DNA of 64,000 nucleotides from Hyphomicrobium sp. (GCA_019751875.1 JAIEMV010000001.1:275991-339990), one strand, 5' to 3'. Counted from the stretch's first letter, positions 7,891 to 17,716 are shown. The notes: generated by a model not told the origin, from the sequence alone. Translations and numbers: made by a program.

Positions 7891-8880
7891 TCAATGTGCG
7901 ATGACAAGCCCTGGAATGCTGAGGGGCTGCCGATCCTCCGCAGGCGCGTCCGATGCCATTTCGTCTCCGCCCTGAGTGGCGGCGGGGGTCGCGTCCGACT
8001 GCGGCTGACCAGAGGGGGCGGTCGCACTGGGTTGCTCCGGCGGCAGGAACGGGACCGGTGGGCGCGGAATCATCATCGGTATGTCGGCTTTTGCCGGCTC
8101 TGACTGCGCTGCTACCGGCGTCGCTGGTGCCGGTTGGGCTGGCTCCAATGACGCTGCTGGCAGCGTTTCAGTCGTCGGCGCCTCGGCCTGGACTGGAGGC
8201 GTTGCGGGTGCAGCGTCGGGTTTGTTTTTCGATGGGGCCGGGATCGCTGCGGTTTCCGTCTTCGGTTCCGATTTTGGCTCGGGCTTAGCTGCTGGCGGAG
8301 CGGGCACTTTTTCGCTTTTTGCTTGTGCGGAGGTGGCAACGGTGTCGGTCTTTGGTTTCGGCTTTGTCGCCACGACCGGCTTTGGCTTCTTGTCTTTTTC
8401 GGGAGCCAACGCTTTGCGTTCGGCGCACCGGGCGGGTGAGACGTTGCCGTCAGCGAGCGGGATGGCTGCAACCCAGGCGCAGGATTTCATTTTCCGACAG
8501 CCCTCTTCCACCTGCTCCTCACACTTCTGCGGCAGGTTAGCTGTCTTCACTGAGGCGGGTTTGCCGGCGGGCGACGTGTCGGTCGTCGAGAGGGTGCCGG
8601 GTTTGGTCGCGGGCGCATCGGTCGGCTTGTCAGCCTTCTTCGTTGCGGCGGCATCAGCGGGGCTGGTCGTTGCAAGCCACGGTAGCTCTTCGGGCGAGGG
8701 TGCGGTCGCAGAGGTGTGCGGCGGCGCTTTGGGTGTTTTGGCGGCGGTCGCCTGGGATTGTGGTGTCGACAGCGACTGGGCTCGCGCAGGGCCTATACCA
8801 ATGGCGGTCGAGATCGTGAGAAGAAGACCGAACATGAAGGTCCACCGCGCCAAGGCCGGACATGTATTCCCGTCTTGCAT
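7891..8880 (-). CDS. Secreted Pro/Ala/Lys-rich protein with a four-cysteine core
   Basis: I do not recognise this 329-aa protein. The ATG at 8880 has GGGAG 8 nt upstream. Residues 14-38 form a signal peptide ending in ARA. About residues 40-120 and 180-330 are low-complexity Pro/Ala/Lys/Thr sequence. Between them is a compact segment of about 45 residues with four cysteines (KCEEQVEEGCRKMKSCAWV and ARCAE), probably two disulfides. It ends 4 nt from the end of the Trp-rich gene, tail to tail. The layout suggests an extended periplasmic or envelope-spanning protein with one small folded domain. Confidence 0.72.
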   Translation of the reverse strand: MQDGNTCPALARWTFMFGLLLTISTAIGIGPARAQSLSTPQSQATAAKTPKAPPHTSATAPSPEELPWLATTSPADAAATKKADKPTDAPATKPGTLSTTDTSPAGKPASVKTANLPQKCEEQVEEGCRKMKSCAWVAAIPLADGNVSPARCAERKALAPEKDKKPKPVVATKPKPKTDTVATSAQAKSEKVPAPPAAKPEPKSEPKTETAAIPAPSKNKPDAAPATPPVQAEAPTTETLPAASLEPAQPAPATPVAAQSEPAKADIPMMIPRPPVPFLPPEQPSATAPSGQPQSDATPAATQGGDEMASDAPAEDRQPLSIPGLVIAH

Positions 8881-9104
8881 GCCGCATCTCCCTTGACGAA
8901 TTGCGTTCTTCGTTCCTGACAGAGATATCCGAAAGCAGGGGTCAGGAACGGGGCAAACTGATGTTTTCCTCATCACAACCGGTCGTCTGGCTCAGTTATC
9001 GGGCGAGGATTGCAGCGACGACACACCCAAGTCTGCCGCCGTTGCCGGCCTCAGTGCGCGCCGCTTCCCGGTCCACAGGAGGTGTACCGGTGCGAGATGG
9101 CAGC
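8881..9104. other. Intergenic stretch between two divergent genes
   Basis: Together with the argG promoter and leader this makes a 302-nt non-coding gap between the secreted Pro-rich gene and argG. I see no tRNA-like fold, long repeat or conserved reading frame in this part. Confidence 0.5.
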
Positions 9105-9132
9105 TTGATGTGCCGTCGGCGCTGCCTATAGT
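9105..9132 (+). promoter_or_regulatory. Probable sigma-70-type promoter of argG
   Basis: TTGATG (9105-9110) and TATAGT (9127-9132) are separated by 16 nt. They would place the transcription start about 44 nt before the argG ATG. This is a match by eye to the housekeeping consensus. Confidence 0.5.
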
Positions 9133-9182
9133 GCGCGCGCTTCCCACCCCCGACTGGCACAATTCACCGACAGGACAAGACG

Positions 9183-10430
9183 ATGGCCGCAGCGGCAGGC
9201 ACGACAGGCAAGACAAACGGCGTGAAGAAGGTGGTGCTGGCTTATTCCGGCGGTCTCGATACGTCTATCATCCTGAAGTGGCTACAGGAAACATACGGTT
9301 GTGAGGTCATCACCTTCACTGCCGATCTTGGCCAGGGCGAAGAACTGGAGCCGGCGCGGAAGAAGGCGCTGATGCTCGGCATCAAGGAAGACAACATCTT
9401 CATTGAGGACCTGCGCGAGGAATTCGTCAGGGACTATGTATTCCCGATGTTCCGTGCGAACGCGCTCTACGAGGGGGTGTATCTGCTCGGGACGTCGATC
9501 GCGCGGCCGCTGATTGCGAAGAAGCAGATCGAAATTGCACGGAAAATGGGCGCAGATGCCGTCTGCCATGGGGCCACGGGCAAGGGCAACGACCAGGTTC
9601 GGTTCGAGCTCGGGTACTATGCGCTGGAGCCCGGCATCAAGATCATCGCCCCGTGGCGCGAGTGGACGTTCAAGGGTCGGGACGACCTGATCGAATTTGC
9701 GCGCACGCACCAGATCCCCGTGGCGAAGGATAAGGAAGGCGAGGCGCCGTTCTCGGTCGACGCGAACCTCTTGCATTCTTCGTCTGAAGGAAAGGTGCTC
9801 GAAGACCCCAACACCAAGCCGCCGGAGATCGTCTATCAGCGCACCATCTCGCCGATCGATGCTCCGGACAAGGTGACGACGATCCGTATCGGCTTCAACA
9901 AGGGCGACGCCGTATCGATCGACGGCAAGGCGTTGTCGCCTGCGAAGCTACTGAAGGCGTTGAATGATCTGGGACGGGACAACGGTATCGGACGCATCGA
10001 TCTCGTCGAAAACCGATTCGTGGGTATGAAGTCGCGCGGGGTTTATGAAACCCCCGGCGGCACGATCCTCCTGGCGGCGCACCGGGCGATCGAGAGCCTG
10101 ACGCTCGATCGGGGTGCGGCGCACCTCAAGGACGAGCTGATGCCGCGCTATGCCGAGCTGATCTACAATGGCTTCTGGTTCTCGCCGGAGCGGGAGATGC
10201 TGCAAGCGGCGATCGATAAGAGCCAGGAGCATGTCGAAGGCGAAGTGACGCTGGACCTTTACAAAGGGAATGTGATCGTCACCGGTCGCAAGAGCGACAA
10301 GTCGCTGTATTCGCCGACGTTGGTGACTTTCGAGGACGACAAGGGCGCTTACGACCAAAAGGACGCACAGGGCTTCATCAAGCTCAACGCGCTGCGGCTC
10401 CGGACGCTCGGGAAGCGAAACAAGGGCTAG
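9183..10430 (+). CDS. argG: Argininosuccinate synthase
   Basis: Joins citrulline and aspartate with ATP to form argininosuccinate, the penultimate step of arginine synthesis; cytosolic homotetramer. The 415-aa protein opens with a short Ala/Gly/Thr leader, then the ATP pyrophosphatase P-loop AYSGGLDTS (residues 20-28). Later come [35 protein letters not shown] and the C-terminal TGRKS-SLYSP-type segment, all in family order. The start has AGGACA upstream. It stands alone as a single gene. Confidence 0.98.
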   Translation: MAAAAGTTGKTNGVKKVVLAYSGGLDTSIILKWLQETYGCEVITFTADLGQGEELEPARKKALMLGIKEDNIFIEDLREEFVRDYVFPMFRANALYEGVYLLGTSIARPLIAKKQIEIARKMGADAVCHGATGKGNDQVRFELGYYALEPGIKIIAPWREWTFKGRDDLIEFARTHQIPVAKDKEGEAPFSVDANLLHSSSEGKVLEDPNTKPPEIVYQRTISPIDAPDKVTTIRIGFNKGDAVSIDGKALSPAKLLKALNDLGRDNGIGRIDLVENRFVGMKSRGVYETPGGTILLAAHRAIESLTLDRGAAHLKDELMPRYAELIYNGFWFSPEREMLQAAIDKSQEHVEGEVTLDLYKGNVIVTGRKSDKSLYSPTLVTFEDDKGAYDQKDAQGFIKLNALRLRTLGKRNKG

Positions 10431-10615
10431 CTCGGCTCGCGCCATATGCGCTCGTGCGATCGAGTGTTACATGTCGGCCACAGCGGGCGAACAGCCGGTG
10501 GAGCGGACCCCAAAAAGTAAACCAGCGTCAACCATCTCGGGGTAACGTCGGTCGACTCGTGTCGTGCGCGCTTGCGCGCGCGGAAGCCGGTTACCGGAAC
10601 CTGGATTTGCCTCTC

Positions 10616-11413
10616 ATGACGCTTTCAATCTCGCGCCTCGCAACAGCTACCGTACTGGGCATGCTGGCATCTTCGCCTGCTAGCGCGACCGACTTGTTCG
10701 GAAGCGGACCGTTGGATCTGCAGGCAGGCGGCATGGTGCTGGTGACGCCGAAATATGAAGGTTCGAAAGAGTACGAGGTTTTCGGGGTACCGTTGGTCGC
10801 GCCGGCAGGCTCGGGTGAGGCGGGTTTCATCCAGTTCCGCGGGCCTGAAGATCTTCGCTTCCGCGTGATCAACTGGAATGGATTCGAGGCTGGCCCCCTG
10901 ACGGGATGGCGGTTCGATCGCGATGAAGATGACGCCGATCGACTGGAGGGTCTTGGAGATGTCGACGGTGGCATCGTGCTTGGCGGCTATGCGGCCTACC
11001 AGTTCGGTCTGTTCAAGCCTTTCGTATCTTACAGCAACCAGGTCACAGGAGACGATACCGGAGGCTTGCTGCGATTTGGAGCGGAAGCGCCGTTGAATTG
11101 GGGCAACGTCCGGATGACGGGCATCGTTGGTGCGACCTGGGCTGACGACGATTACATGGACGCTTTCTTTTCCGTGAATGCTGCGCAGGCAATAAGATCT
11201 GGCGTTCTGGATCAGTATGATGCCGATTCAGGGATCAAGGACATCTACTTCGGGCTCAACGCCGACGTACCCTTGACCGACGTGTGGAGCTTGAAGCTCA
11301 CGGGGCAGTATTCGCGTTTGCTCGGCGATGCTGCCGACAGCCCGATCGTCGAGACCGAGAACCAGTTCTTTGGTGGTATAGGCCTGACCTACCGGTTCAC
11401 AATCGACCGCTGA
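10616..11413 (+). CDS. MipA/OmpV-family outer-membrane protein
   Basis: A 265-aa protein starting at ATG 10616. Residues 1-25 are a signal peptide ending in ASA. The mature protein consists of alternating beta segments with the family features: DLQAGGMVLVTPKYEGS near the N-terminus, GGYAAYQFG, and a closing strand FFGGIGLTYRFTIDR that ends in an aromatic-X-hydrophobic pattern typical of porin-like barrels. MipA/OmpV proteins sit in the outer membrane and scaffold murein enzymes or respond to osmolarity in other species. The role here is not deducible. A longer upstream in-frame opening lacks a signal peptide at its start. Confidence 0.82.
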   Translation: MTLSISRLATATVLGMLASSPASATDLFGSGPLDLQAGGMVLVTPKYEGSKEYEVFGVPLVAPAGSGEAGFIQFRGPEDLRFRVINWNGFEAGPLTGWRFDRDEDDADRLEGLGDVDGGIVLGGYAAYQFGLFKPFVSYSNQVTGDDTGGLLRFGAEAPLNWGNVRMTGIVGATWADDDYMDAFFSVNAAQAIRSGVLDQYDADSGIKDIYFGLNADVPLTDVWSLKLTGQYSRLLGDAADSPIVETENQFFGGIGLTYRFTIDR

Positions 11414-11625
11414 CCGGCGCCCTAACGTCCGGCTTATAAAACTATCGTGTAGCCTCCGCGCGGTCAGGCGCCCCATTTTTTGTGTGCTTTTGGCACCATG
11501 TGACGCTGCGGGTACCTGCATCGCCATCCGATCTATTGTTTTCCGCAATACTGGGCTTGAAGAGCCGCGAGTGGGTTCCCACGTCGCCTCAATGAAGCCA
11601 TCGCGTTTCGGCGGAGCGGTAAGTC

Positions 11626-12681
11626 GTGGTAGATTTTCTTGGCACCCTCTTCATGGGAATGCCAATCTGGGTTTGGCTCAGCTTCCTGGCCACCGTTATT
11701 GTCATTCTGGCGATCGACCTCGGGCTGTTGCACGGGGAAGCGCATGAGCCGACTCTGAAAGAGAGCACGGTCCTGGCCGGTGCGTGCATGACACTCGGAG
11801 TGTCATTCTCCGCCGTCGTGTGGTGGCTGTATTTCAATGACATCGCGACGTCGCTCGACGATGATATTCTCAACGCGGTTAGCGATAGTGCGCGGGCCTG
11901 GACGGCCTGGGAACTCTATCTGACAGGATGGGTGATCGAGCAGACGCTGGCGTTCGACAACGTCTTCGTCATGGCGATGATCTTCTCGTATTTCGCCATT
12001 CCGCCGAAGTATCAGCACCGGGTTCTGTTCTACGGCATCCTCGGTGTGATCGTGCTTCGCGCCATCATGATCGGGCTTGGCGCGGCCTTGATCCACCAAT
12101 TCGATTGGATCCTCTACCTATTTTCGGCATTCCTGGTTTTCACCGGCGTCAGGATGTTCATCATGGCCGATGAAAAGCCGGACATCGAGAACAATCCGAT
12201 CCTGAAGTACATGCGCAGTCACATGCGCATCACCCACAAAATCAACGGCGAAAAATTTTTCATCCAGGGGCCGGATCCGAAGACGGGCAAAATCGTGCGC
12301 TTCGCGACGCCGCTGTTTGTTGCACTGGTCTTGATCGAGTTCGCCGATCTCATCTTCGCGGTCGACTCGGTGCCTGCGATCTTCTCGATCACCCAAGACC
12401 CGTTCATCGTCTATACGTCAAACATCTTTGCAATTCTGGGTCTGCGGTCGCTCTACTTCGTTCTGGCCGCAATGGTCCACCGCTTCCATTATCTGAAGTA
12501 TGCGCTATCGCTGGTGCTCGTGTACGTGGGCAGCAAAATTTTCGTGCAACAGTTCATCGGCAAGATTGATCCGGCCGTCAGCCTTGGGATCACGATTTCG
12601 ATCCTGCTCGGGGGCGTTGCCCTGTCGTTGTGGAAGACGCGGAACGATCCGCCGGAGGCAAAGCCTGCGCCGGCTGAGTAA
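11626..12681 (+). CDS. TerC/Alx-family membrane transporter (putative Mn2+ exporter)
   Basis: A 351-aa inner-membrane protein with about nine helices. It has the TerC hallmarks WVIEQTLAFDNVFVMAMIF (acidic residues in helix 3) and LIEFADLIFAVDSVPAIFSIT, and the cytoplasmic insertion KINGEKFFIQGP. Members of this family export manganese or handle metal loading. The start is GTG with GGAGCGG about 9 nt upstream. I looked in the 212-nt leader for the yybP-ykoY manganese riboswitch that often precedes this family and could not recognise its conserved parts. Confidence 0.88.
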   Translation: MVDFLGTLFMGMPIWVWLSFLATVIVILAIDLGLLHGEAHEPTLKESTVLAGACMTLGVSFSAVVWWLYFNDIATSLDDDILNAVSDSARAWTAWELYLTGWVIEQTLAFDNVFVMAMIFSYFAIPPKYQHRVLFYGILGVIVLRAIMIGLGAALIHQFDWILYLFSAFLVFTGVRMFIMADEKPDIENNPILKYMRSHMRITHKINGEKFFIQGPDPKTGKIVRFATPLFVALVLIEFADLIFAVDSVPAIFSITQDPFIVYTSNIFAILGLRSLYFVLAAMVHRFHYLKYALSLVLVYVGSKIFVQQFIGKIDPAVSLGITISILLGGVALSLWKTRNDPPEAKPAPAE

Positions 12682-12707
12682 GGGGCTTTCTGGTTTCGTT
12701 TCCGAGG

Positions 12708-12735
12708 GCGCCGGAGCGATCCGGCGCTTTCGTTG
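12708..12735. terminator. Terminator between terC and comM
   Basis: A perfect 8-bp stem (GCGCCGGA/TCCGGCGC) with a GCGA loop is followed by TTTCGTTGTT. It separates the convergent terC and comM genes. Confidence 0.7.
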
Positions 12736-12736
12736 T

Positions 12737-14263
12737 TCAGGCGGCCTGGCGGTCGCGAAGGGCTTCGCCGCGATAGGATAACGCCTCGGCGATGTGCAGA
12801 CGGCCGACTCCATCGGAGGCGTCGAGGTCAGCGAGCGTGCGGGCGACGCGTAGAACGCGGTGGAATCCGCGCGCGGAGAGCTTCATCGTTTCGGCGGCCT
12901 TGCGCAGGAGCGTGAGACCTTCCGGATCGGGCGCGGTGATGTCGTCGAGGAGTTGGCCAGTCAGCTCAGCATTGGTGCGTACGCCTTTGACCCCGCGTGC
13001 TGCCAAGCGGGCGCGTTGGCGGTCGCGCGCCGCAGTGACGCGTGCACGGACCTCGCGACTACCTTCCAGCGCCGGCGGCAAAACGAGGTCGGCGGCGGTG
13101 ACAGCTGGAACTTCAATGTGCAGGTCGACACGGTCCATCATGGGGCCTGAGACGCGGGATTGGTATTCGGCGGCACAGCGCGCGCCGCGCCGGCACGTCA
13201 TGCCGGGTCCGCCGCCGCACTTGCACGGGTTCATGGCGGCGACCAGCTGAATGCGGGCCGGATACAGGATGCGATGATTGGCGCGCGCGACGATGATCTC
13301 GCCGGTCTCGAGGGGCTGGCGGAGCGCATCGAGGACGTTGGGCTGATACTCGGGAAGTTCATCCAGGAACAGGACGCCCAGATGCGCGAGGCTCGCTTCG
13401 CCGGGCTTTGGACGTGTGCCCCCGCCGACAAGAGCGGCCATGCTGGCGGAGTGATGCGGTGCGCGAAAAGGACGGTCGAGGCAGAGTTTGCCGCCCATGA
13501 GTTCGCCGGCGAGAGAATGGACCATCGAGACTTCGAGCATTTCTTCCGGCGTGAGCGGAGGCAGGATGGAGGGCAGGCGGGCGGCGAGCATGGATTTTCC
13601 GGAACCGGGCGGGCCGACCATCAGCAGGTTGTGGCCTCCGGCGGCGGCGACTTCGAGAGCGCGCTTGGCGCTCTCCTGGCCGCGCACATCGCGCAGGTCG
13701 GGCAACTGGGTTTCGGGCCGGTCGAGGCTCGGCTTTGGTCTCGCCAGCGTTTGCAGGCCCTTGAAGTGATTGACGAGTGATAGGAGGTGCGGAGCGGCCA
13801 GGATGTCGACGTTCTCCCCCGCCCATGCGGCTTCAGGCCCGCAACTTTCCGGACATATCAGGCCTTTGCCGAGGCCGTTGGCTCCGATGGCGGCGGGAAG
13901 TGCGCCCGGCACCGCCCGGATGGAGCCGTCGAGCGCCAGTTCGCCGATCGCGGCAAACCCTGAGACCGCCTCCGGTGAAATGACACCCATCGCAACCAGC
14001 AGGCCCAGCACGATGGCGAGATCGTAGTGGCTGCCTTCCTTGGGTAGGTCGGCGGGGGCGAGGTTCACCGTCAGATGCTTGTAGGGCAGGCCGAGGCCGA
14101 CGGAATGGAGCGCGTTGCGTACCCGCTCGCGGCTTTCGGCGACGGCTTTGTCGGCGAGACCGACGATGTGAAATGCAGGATTTCCCGGCGTGATGCGGAC
14201 TTGAACTTCCACGGCGCGGGCTTCGACGCCCACGAACGCCAACGTCGCAATCTGGCTGTACAT
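12737..14263 (-). CDS. comM: YifB/ComM-family magnesium-chelatase-like AAA+ ATPase
   Basis: A 508-aa protein. In naturally competent bacteria ComM is a hexameric helicase that extends branch migration during recombination; here the role is by homology. It has an N-terminal Lon-like (ChlI) domain (MYSQIATLAFVGVEA; GLADKAVAESRERVRNA), Walker A GPPGSGKSM near residue 220, Walker B LGVLFLDELPE, and a Cys cluster CKCGG-C-R. The C-terminal helical domain carries SARGFHRVLRVARTIADL-type sequence. ATG 14263 has GGGGAG 7 nt upstream. It is convergent with terC. Confidence 0.95.
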   Translation of the reverse strand: MYSQIATLAFVGVEARAVEVQVRITPGNPAFHIVGLADKAVAESRERVRNALHSVGLGLPYKHLTVNLAPADLPKEGSHYDLAIVLGLLVAMGVISPEAVSGFAAIGELALDGSIRAVPGALPAAIGANGLGKGLICPESCGPEAAWAGENVDILAAPHLLSLVNHFKGLQTLARPKPSLDRPETQLPDLRDVRGQESAKRALEVAAAGGHNLLMVGPPGSGKSMLAARLPSILPPLTPEEMLEVSMVHSLAGELMGGKLCLDRPFRAPHHSASMAALVGGGTRPKPGEASLAHLGVLFLDELPEYQPNVLDALRQPLETGEIIVARANHRILYPARIQLVAAMNPCKCGGGPGMTCRRGARCAAEYQSRVSGPMMDRVDLHIEVPAVTAADLVLPPALEGSREVRARVTAARDRQRARLAARGVKGVRTNAELTGQLLDDITAPDPEGLTLLRKAAETMKLSARGFHRVLRVARTLADLDASDGVGRLHIAEALSYRGEALRDRQAA

Positions 14264-14324
14264 GCCCACTCTCCCCGGCCGATCCAGTGGGACAACGGCC
14301 GGGTGCGGAATATCCGTCGCGAGG

Positions 14325-15278
14325 TTAGTATCCCGCTCGCTTTTTCTCGATGGCGTCCCAGATCATGGCTGCAATGTCGTTGCCGCCGAAAGCTTTGACT
14401 TGGCGGATGCCGGTGGGCGAGGTGACGTTGATCTCGGTGAGGTAGTCGCCGATCACATCGATGCCAGTGAAAATCAAGCCGCGCTTCTTCAGTTCAGGAC
14501 CGAGGCGGGCGCAGATTTCTTGCTCACGATCGGTGAGTTCTGTCCGCTTAGCTGTGCCTCCGACGTGCAGGTTGGAGCGGGTTTCGCCCTCCGACGGCAC
14601 CCGGTTGATGGCGCCAGCCACTTCGCCGTCAACGAGGATGATGCGCTTGTCGCCGTTGCGAACCTCGGGCCGGTACTGTTGCACCATGAAGGGTTCGCGG
14701 AACACGGTCTGGAAGAGTTCGACGAGGGAGCCAAGGTTGGTGTCTTCCGCCTTGATGCGGAAGACGCTGGCGCCGCCGTTGCCGTAGAGCGGTTTCAGAA
14801 TGATGTCTTGGTACTCAGCGCGGAAAGCATGGACGTCTTCAAGAGATCGCGTGACGAGCGTCGGCGGCATCAGATCGAGAAAATCGAGGACCCAGATCTT
14901 CTCTGGGGCGTTGCGGACGTGCCCCGGATCATTGACGACGAGCGTCTCGGGGTGGATGCGCTCGAGCAGGTGCGTCGACGTGATGTAAGCCATATCGAAG
15001 GGAGGATCTTGACGGAGCAGGACGACATCCTGGGTCAGGAGATCCACGGTCCGCGGGTTCGACAGCCCATAATGGTCGCCGACGCGGTCGAACACCTCCA
15101 GCGTGGAGCCGCGGGCGAGCAATCGATTGCCGTGGAGGCTCAAGTTCTGCGGCGTGTAGTAGAAAATTTCGTGCCCGCGGTGGCTTGCTTCGAGCAGAAT
15201 TGCGAACGTGGAATCCCCGCGGATGTCGATCCGGTCGATCGGGTCCATCTGACATGCGATCTTCAGCGTCTTGCCCAC
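14325..15278 (-). CDS. gshB: Glutathione synthetase
   Basis: ATP-grasp enzyme that adds glycine to gamma-glutamylcysteine, completing glutathione. The 317-aa protein has the family N-terminus ([15 protein letters not shown]), the ATP-grasp core [17 protein letters not shown] near residue 155, the ligand-binding stretch [11 protein letters not shown], and [24 protein letters not shown] at the C-terminal end. Length and motif order are standard. It lies 61 nt upstream of comM on the same strand. Two other glutathione-related genes, gloB and a ChaC homolog, are elsewhere in the window. Confidence 0.97.
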   Translation of the reverse strand: MGKTLKIACQMDPIDRIDIRGDSTFAILLEASHRGHEIFYYTPQNLSLHGNRLLARGSTLEVFDRVGDHYGLSNPRTVDLLTQDVVLLRQDPPFDMAYITSTHLLERIHPETLVVNDPGHVRNAPEKIWVLDFLDLMPPTLVTRSLEDVHAFRAEYQDIILKPLYGNGGASVFRIKAEDTNLGSLVELFQTVFREPFMVQQYRPEVRNGDKRIILVDGEVAGAINRVPSEGETRSNLHVGGTAKRTELTDREQEICARLGPELKKRGLIFTGIDVIGDYLTEINVTSPTGIRQVKAFGGNDIAAMIWDAIEKKRAGY

Positions 15279-15419
15279 GTCTCACCTACTCGCTGCCCCA
15301 TTTGACTGGCAAAGGCATAACGGTGCGGCGGGGAAACGCAACGTCTGCACGGCGCCGTTCACGGCTTGTTAACTACAGCGGCCGCTTTGTTGCATCGTCG
15401 TGTTGCGTGGAGTCTCCAG

Positions 15420-15932
15420 ATGGCCGCCCGTTGTTTTATTTTTCTCGGTGTTGCAGCTGCCTCGGCTTTACTCGGCGCTTGCGCCGAGAAGACCAATGGT
15501 AGCGGCTCAGCGAGCTTGCTCGGCGGCAACGGCTTTGGGCGGGGCTCAGCCACTCCGGGGACAGCCGAGGACTTCAGGTCCGGTGCACGCGATATGGTCT
15601 ATTTCTCCAGCGACAGTTCGGATTTGACTCCGGAGGCGGAGCAGACGCTCACACAGCAGGCGCGTTGGCTGCAGCAGTATCCGCAACACCAGATCATGGT
15701 GGAAGGACATGCGGACGAACGCGGCACGCGCGAATATAATTTGGCGCTCGGGGCTCGACGCGCTCAAACTGTTCGCAATTACCTGGCCAAGCAGGGCGTC
15801 ACGCATGCTCGGATGCGGACGATCTCGTATGGTAAGGAGCGTCCGGTCGCGGTGTGCGACGACATTTCTTGCTGGTCGCAGAACAGGCGCGCGCAGACGG
15901 TGCTTGGCGGTGCGGCCGTTAGCTCGCGCTAA
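15420..15932 (+). CDS. Pal-like OmpA-domain outer-membrane lipoprotein
   Basis: A 170-aa protein from ATG 15420 (GGAG upstream). Lipobox LLGAC gives a lipidated Cys21, followed by a Gly/Ser linker to about residue 50 and a C-terminal OmpA/Pal peptidoglycan-binding domain. The diagnostic stretch is VEGHADERGTREYNLALG with a following RA-type helix, which contains the Asp and Arg that bind diaminopimelate. No tolQRAB genes are adjacent, so it may be a second Pal-like protein rather than the Tol-linked pal; I leave the symbol open. It is divergent from gshB. Confidence 0.85.
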   Translation: MAARCFIFLGVAAASALLGACAEKTNGSGSASLLGGNGFGRGSATPGTAEDFRSGARDMVYFSSDSSDLTPEAEQTLTQQARWLQQYPQHQIMVEGHADERGTREYNLALGARRAQTVRNYLAKQGVTHARMRTISYGKERPVAVCDDISCWSQNRRAQTVLGGAAVSSR

Positions 15933-15934
15933 CG

Positions 15935-16297
15935 TCACAAGCCGTTTTCAATCACGCGCGGCCACCGTCGCGGCGCGACAATGACGAGATCGAAGCCAAT
16001 CTCCCGATCGCGATAGCGCGTGTTGCGCGCGACCCAGAGCTCGGCAGCGCGGCGAACGCGCTGACGTTGGGCAGGTCCGACGGCGGCGTGGGCTTCCTCA
16101 TCCGTGACGTCAGCGCGGTGCTTGACTTCTATGAACGCCAGCCGCTTTCGCCTTATGGCGACAAGGTCGATTTCGCCTGCGGATGTCTTACAGCGCGTCG
16201 CCAAGATGCGGTATCCGCGCAAGCGGAGTGCGAGAGCTGCAATCCATTCTGAGCGTAAGCCGATGCGGTAGCGGGCCCGGCGTTCGTCAACGGTCAT
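15935..16297 (-). CDS. YraN/UPF0102 family protein
   Basis: A 120-aa protein of the restriction-endonuclease-like fold. The core signature GYRILATRCKTSAGEIDLVAIRRKRLAFIEVKHR contains the D and ExK residues expected of the nuclease site (Asp in EIDLVA, Glu and Lys in FIEVKHR). Its cellular role is not established. It overlaps the 3' end of rsmI by 11 nt, the usual rsmI-yraN pairing in alphaproteobacteria, and ends 2 nt from the Pal-like gene, tail to tail. Confidence 0.9.
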   Translation of the reverse strand: MTVDERRARYRIGLRSEWIAALALRLRGYRILATRCKTSAGEIDLVAIRRKRLAFIEVKHRADVTDEEAHAAVGPAQRQRVRRAAELWVARNTRYRDREIGFDLVIVAPRRWPRVIENGL

Positions 16298-17237
16298 CCG
16301 GACGATCCGATTTGAGCTTCAGCCCCAGATCGTAGACACGGGCTTTGGGCACAGATAGCCGGTCTGCGACAGCCTTGGCGGCGTCGCGCAGGCTCATGTG
16401 AGCCAGAGCCTCCGTCAGAGCGGCGGCGATGCCTTCGTCTGTGACAGCCCCTGACGTTGGTGGTCCAACGACGATGGCCATCTCGCCCTTCTGCGGGTGG
16501 TTTGTGAAGCGTTCAGCGAGGTCCCTCAACGAACCGCGCGCAACGGTTTCGTGCAGCTTTGTAAGTTCGCGGGCGACGGCCGCGGGTCTGTTGCCGAGGG
16601 TTGCTGAAAGGTCGGCAAGCGTATCGGCCACGCGTGTGGGGGCTTCAAAGAAAACAAGTGTGGCAGGGGTCGCTGCCAACTCCGCAATGCGAGACTGCCG
16701 GGCGCCCGAGCGCGGCGGCAGGAAACCGGCGAAGAGGAAGGTGTCGGTCGGTAGACCGGCAACCGAAATCGCGGCCATGACGGCACTGGCGCCAGGTACC
16801 GCGATGACGGCATGGCCTTCTTCGATGCAGTCACGGACAAGCTTGTAACCCGGGTCGGAAACCAGTGGCGTGCCGGCGTCGCTAATCAGCGCAATGCGGG
16901 CTCCTCGGCCGAGGTCCGCGAGGATGCGCGGGCGCTGCTCCTCAGCGTTGTGCTCGTGGTAGGGGCGAAGGGGGCGGCCAATACCGAAGTGGGCGACGAG
17001 CGTGCGACTGTGGCGGGTGTCTTCGCAATAGATCACATCGGCACGCGCGAGGGTGGTCAGTGCGCGCAGGGTGATATCGGCGAGGTTCCCGATGGGCGTC
17101 GCAACGAGATAGAGACCTGGCGCCAGCGGGCTCGCAAGATGACGCGGAACGTCGATCGAGAGGCGCCCGGCAAGCGCATTATCGCCGAGGTTGGGCTCGA
17201 CCGTGCCGGTGCCGGAGTTGGCGTCGTCCGATTGCAT
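16287..17237 (-). CDS. rsmI: 16S rRNA (cytidine1402-2'-O)-methyltransferase RsmI
   Basis: SAM-dependent tetrapyrrole-methylase-fold enzyme that methylates the ribose of C1402 in 16S rRNA. The 316-aa protein shows LYLVATPIGNLADITLRAL near residue 42, CEDTRHS, YHEHN, ALISDAGTPLVSDPGYKLV and FLFAGFLPPRSGAR, which together are unmistakable. About 40 extra N-terminal residues precede the domain and are Asp/Ser/Pro-rich. It is the promoter-proximal gene of an rsmI-yraN pair. Confidence 0.96.
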   Translation of the reverse strand: MQSDDANSGTGTVEPNLGDNALAGRLSIDVPRHLASPLAPGLYLVATPIGNLADITLRALTTLARADVIYCEDTRHSRTLVAHFGIGRPLRPYHEHNAEEQRPRILADLGRGARIALISDAGTPLVSDPGYKLVRDCIEEGHAVIAVPGASAVMAAISVAGLPTDTFLFAGFLPPRSGARQSRIAELAATPATLVFFEAPTRVADTLADLSATLGNRPAAVARELTKLHETVARGSLRDLAERFTNHPQKGEMAIVVGPPTSGAVTDEGIAAALTEALAHMSLRDAAKAVADRLSVPKARVYDLGLKLKSDRPDDR

Positions 17238-17308
17238 GCCTCATCGCCTCTGTGAGCGGGCGCACCTTCGCCCGCGATATCGCGAAGCGCCAGAGGAAAA
17301 AGGGTGGA

Positions 17309-17686
17309 TCAGGCAGCGATCGGCTCCCGGCGCCGGAACTGCTCACGGCGAAATGCCGTGGGAGCCGTCGGCGGTGGCACTGCGCGGACGCCCGTGAAAA
17401 GCAGAGCGGGAGCGATCTCGTCGCGCAGGCGTTGTAGGGCGTACGTGGCGGCGTCGAGCTGAGCGGACGCACCCGTGTGGGAGTCAAGAGCGCGATGGGC
17501 CCGAGACTGGGCGTCGGTCAGTACGCCGATGACGCGCGACCATTGCTCCATCGGAGACCGACGATCGGGCAGAGGCCTGGCGACCTCGCCAATTTTGCGC
17601 TGCGGCGCAAACGGGCTCAGTGCGTCGCGAAGCACATTCGCGGCGGACTTTGTCCAAGATCTTGAGGTCAAGGAGGAGCGCATCAT
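17309..17686 (-). CDS. Small Arg-rich hypothetical protein
   Basis: A 125-aa open frame starting at an ATG-ATG pair at 17686. I recognise no family. It has a helical middle (MEQWSRVIGVLTDAQSRAHRALD, then AATYALQRLRDEIAPALLF) and basic, Pro/Arg-rich ends, with no signal peptide or membrane segment. It lies 71 nt upstream of rsmI in the same direction and is preceded by an AT-rich region with a long palindrome. The alternative is that this stretch is non-coding; shorter competing frames exist on the plus strand but look less protein-like. Confidence 0.5.
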   Translation of the reverse strand: MMRSSLTSRSWTKSAANVLRDALSPFAPQRKIGEVARPLPDRRSPMEQWSRVIGVLTDAQSRAHRALDSHTGASAQLDAATYALQRLRDEIAPALLFTGVRAVPPPTAPTAFRREQFRRREPIAA

Positions 17687-17716
17687 TCGGATTTGGTCGG
17701 ACCACAGACGGGCTTT

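Noticed and set aside
11414-11625. Possible manganese (yybP-ykoY) riboswitch before the TerC-type gene
   Set aside because: The family often has one, but I could not find its conserved loops in this 212-nt leader.
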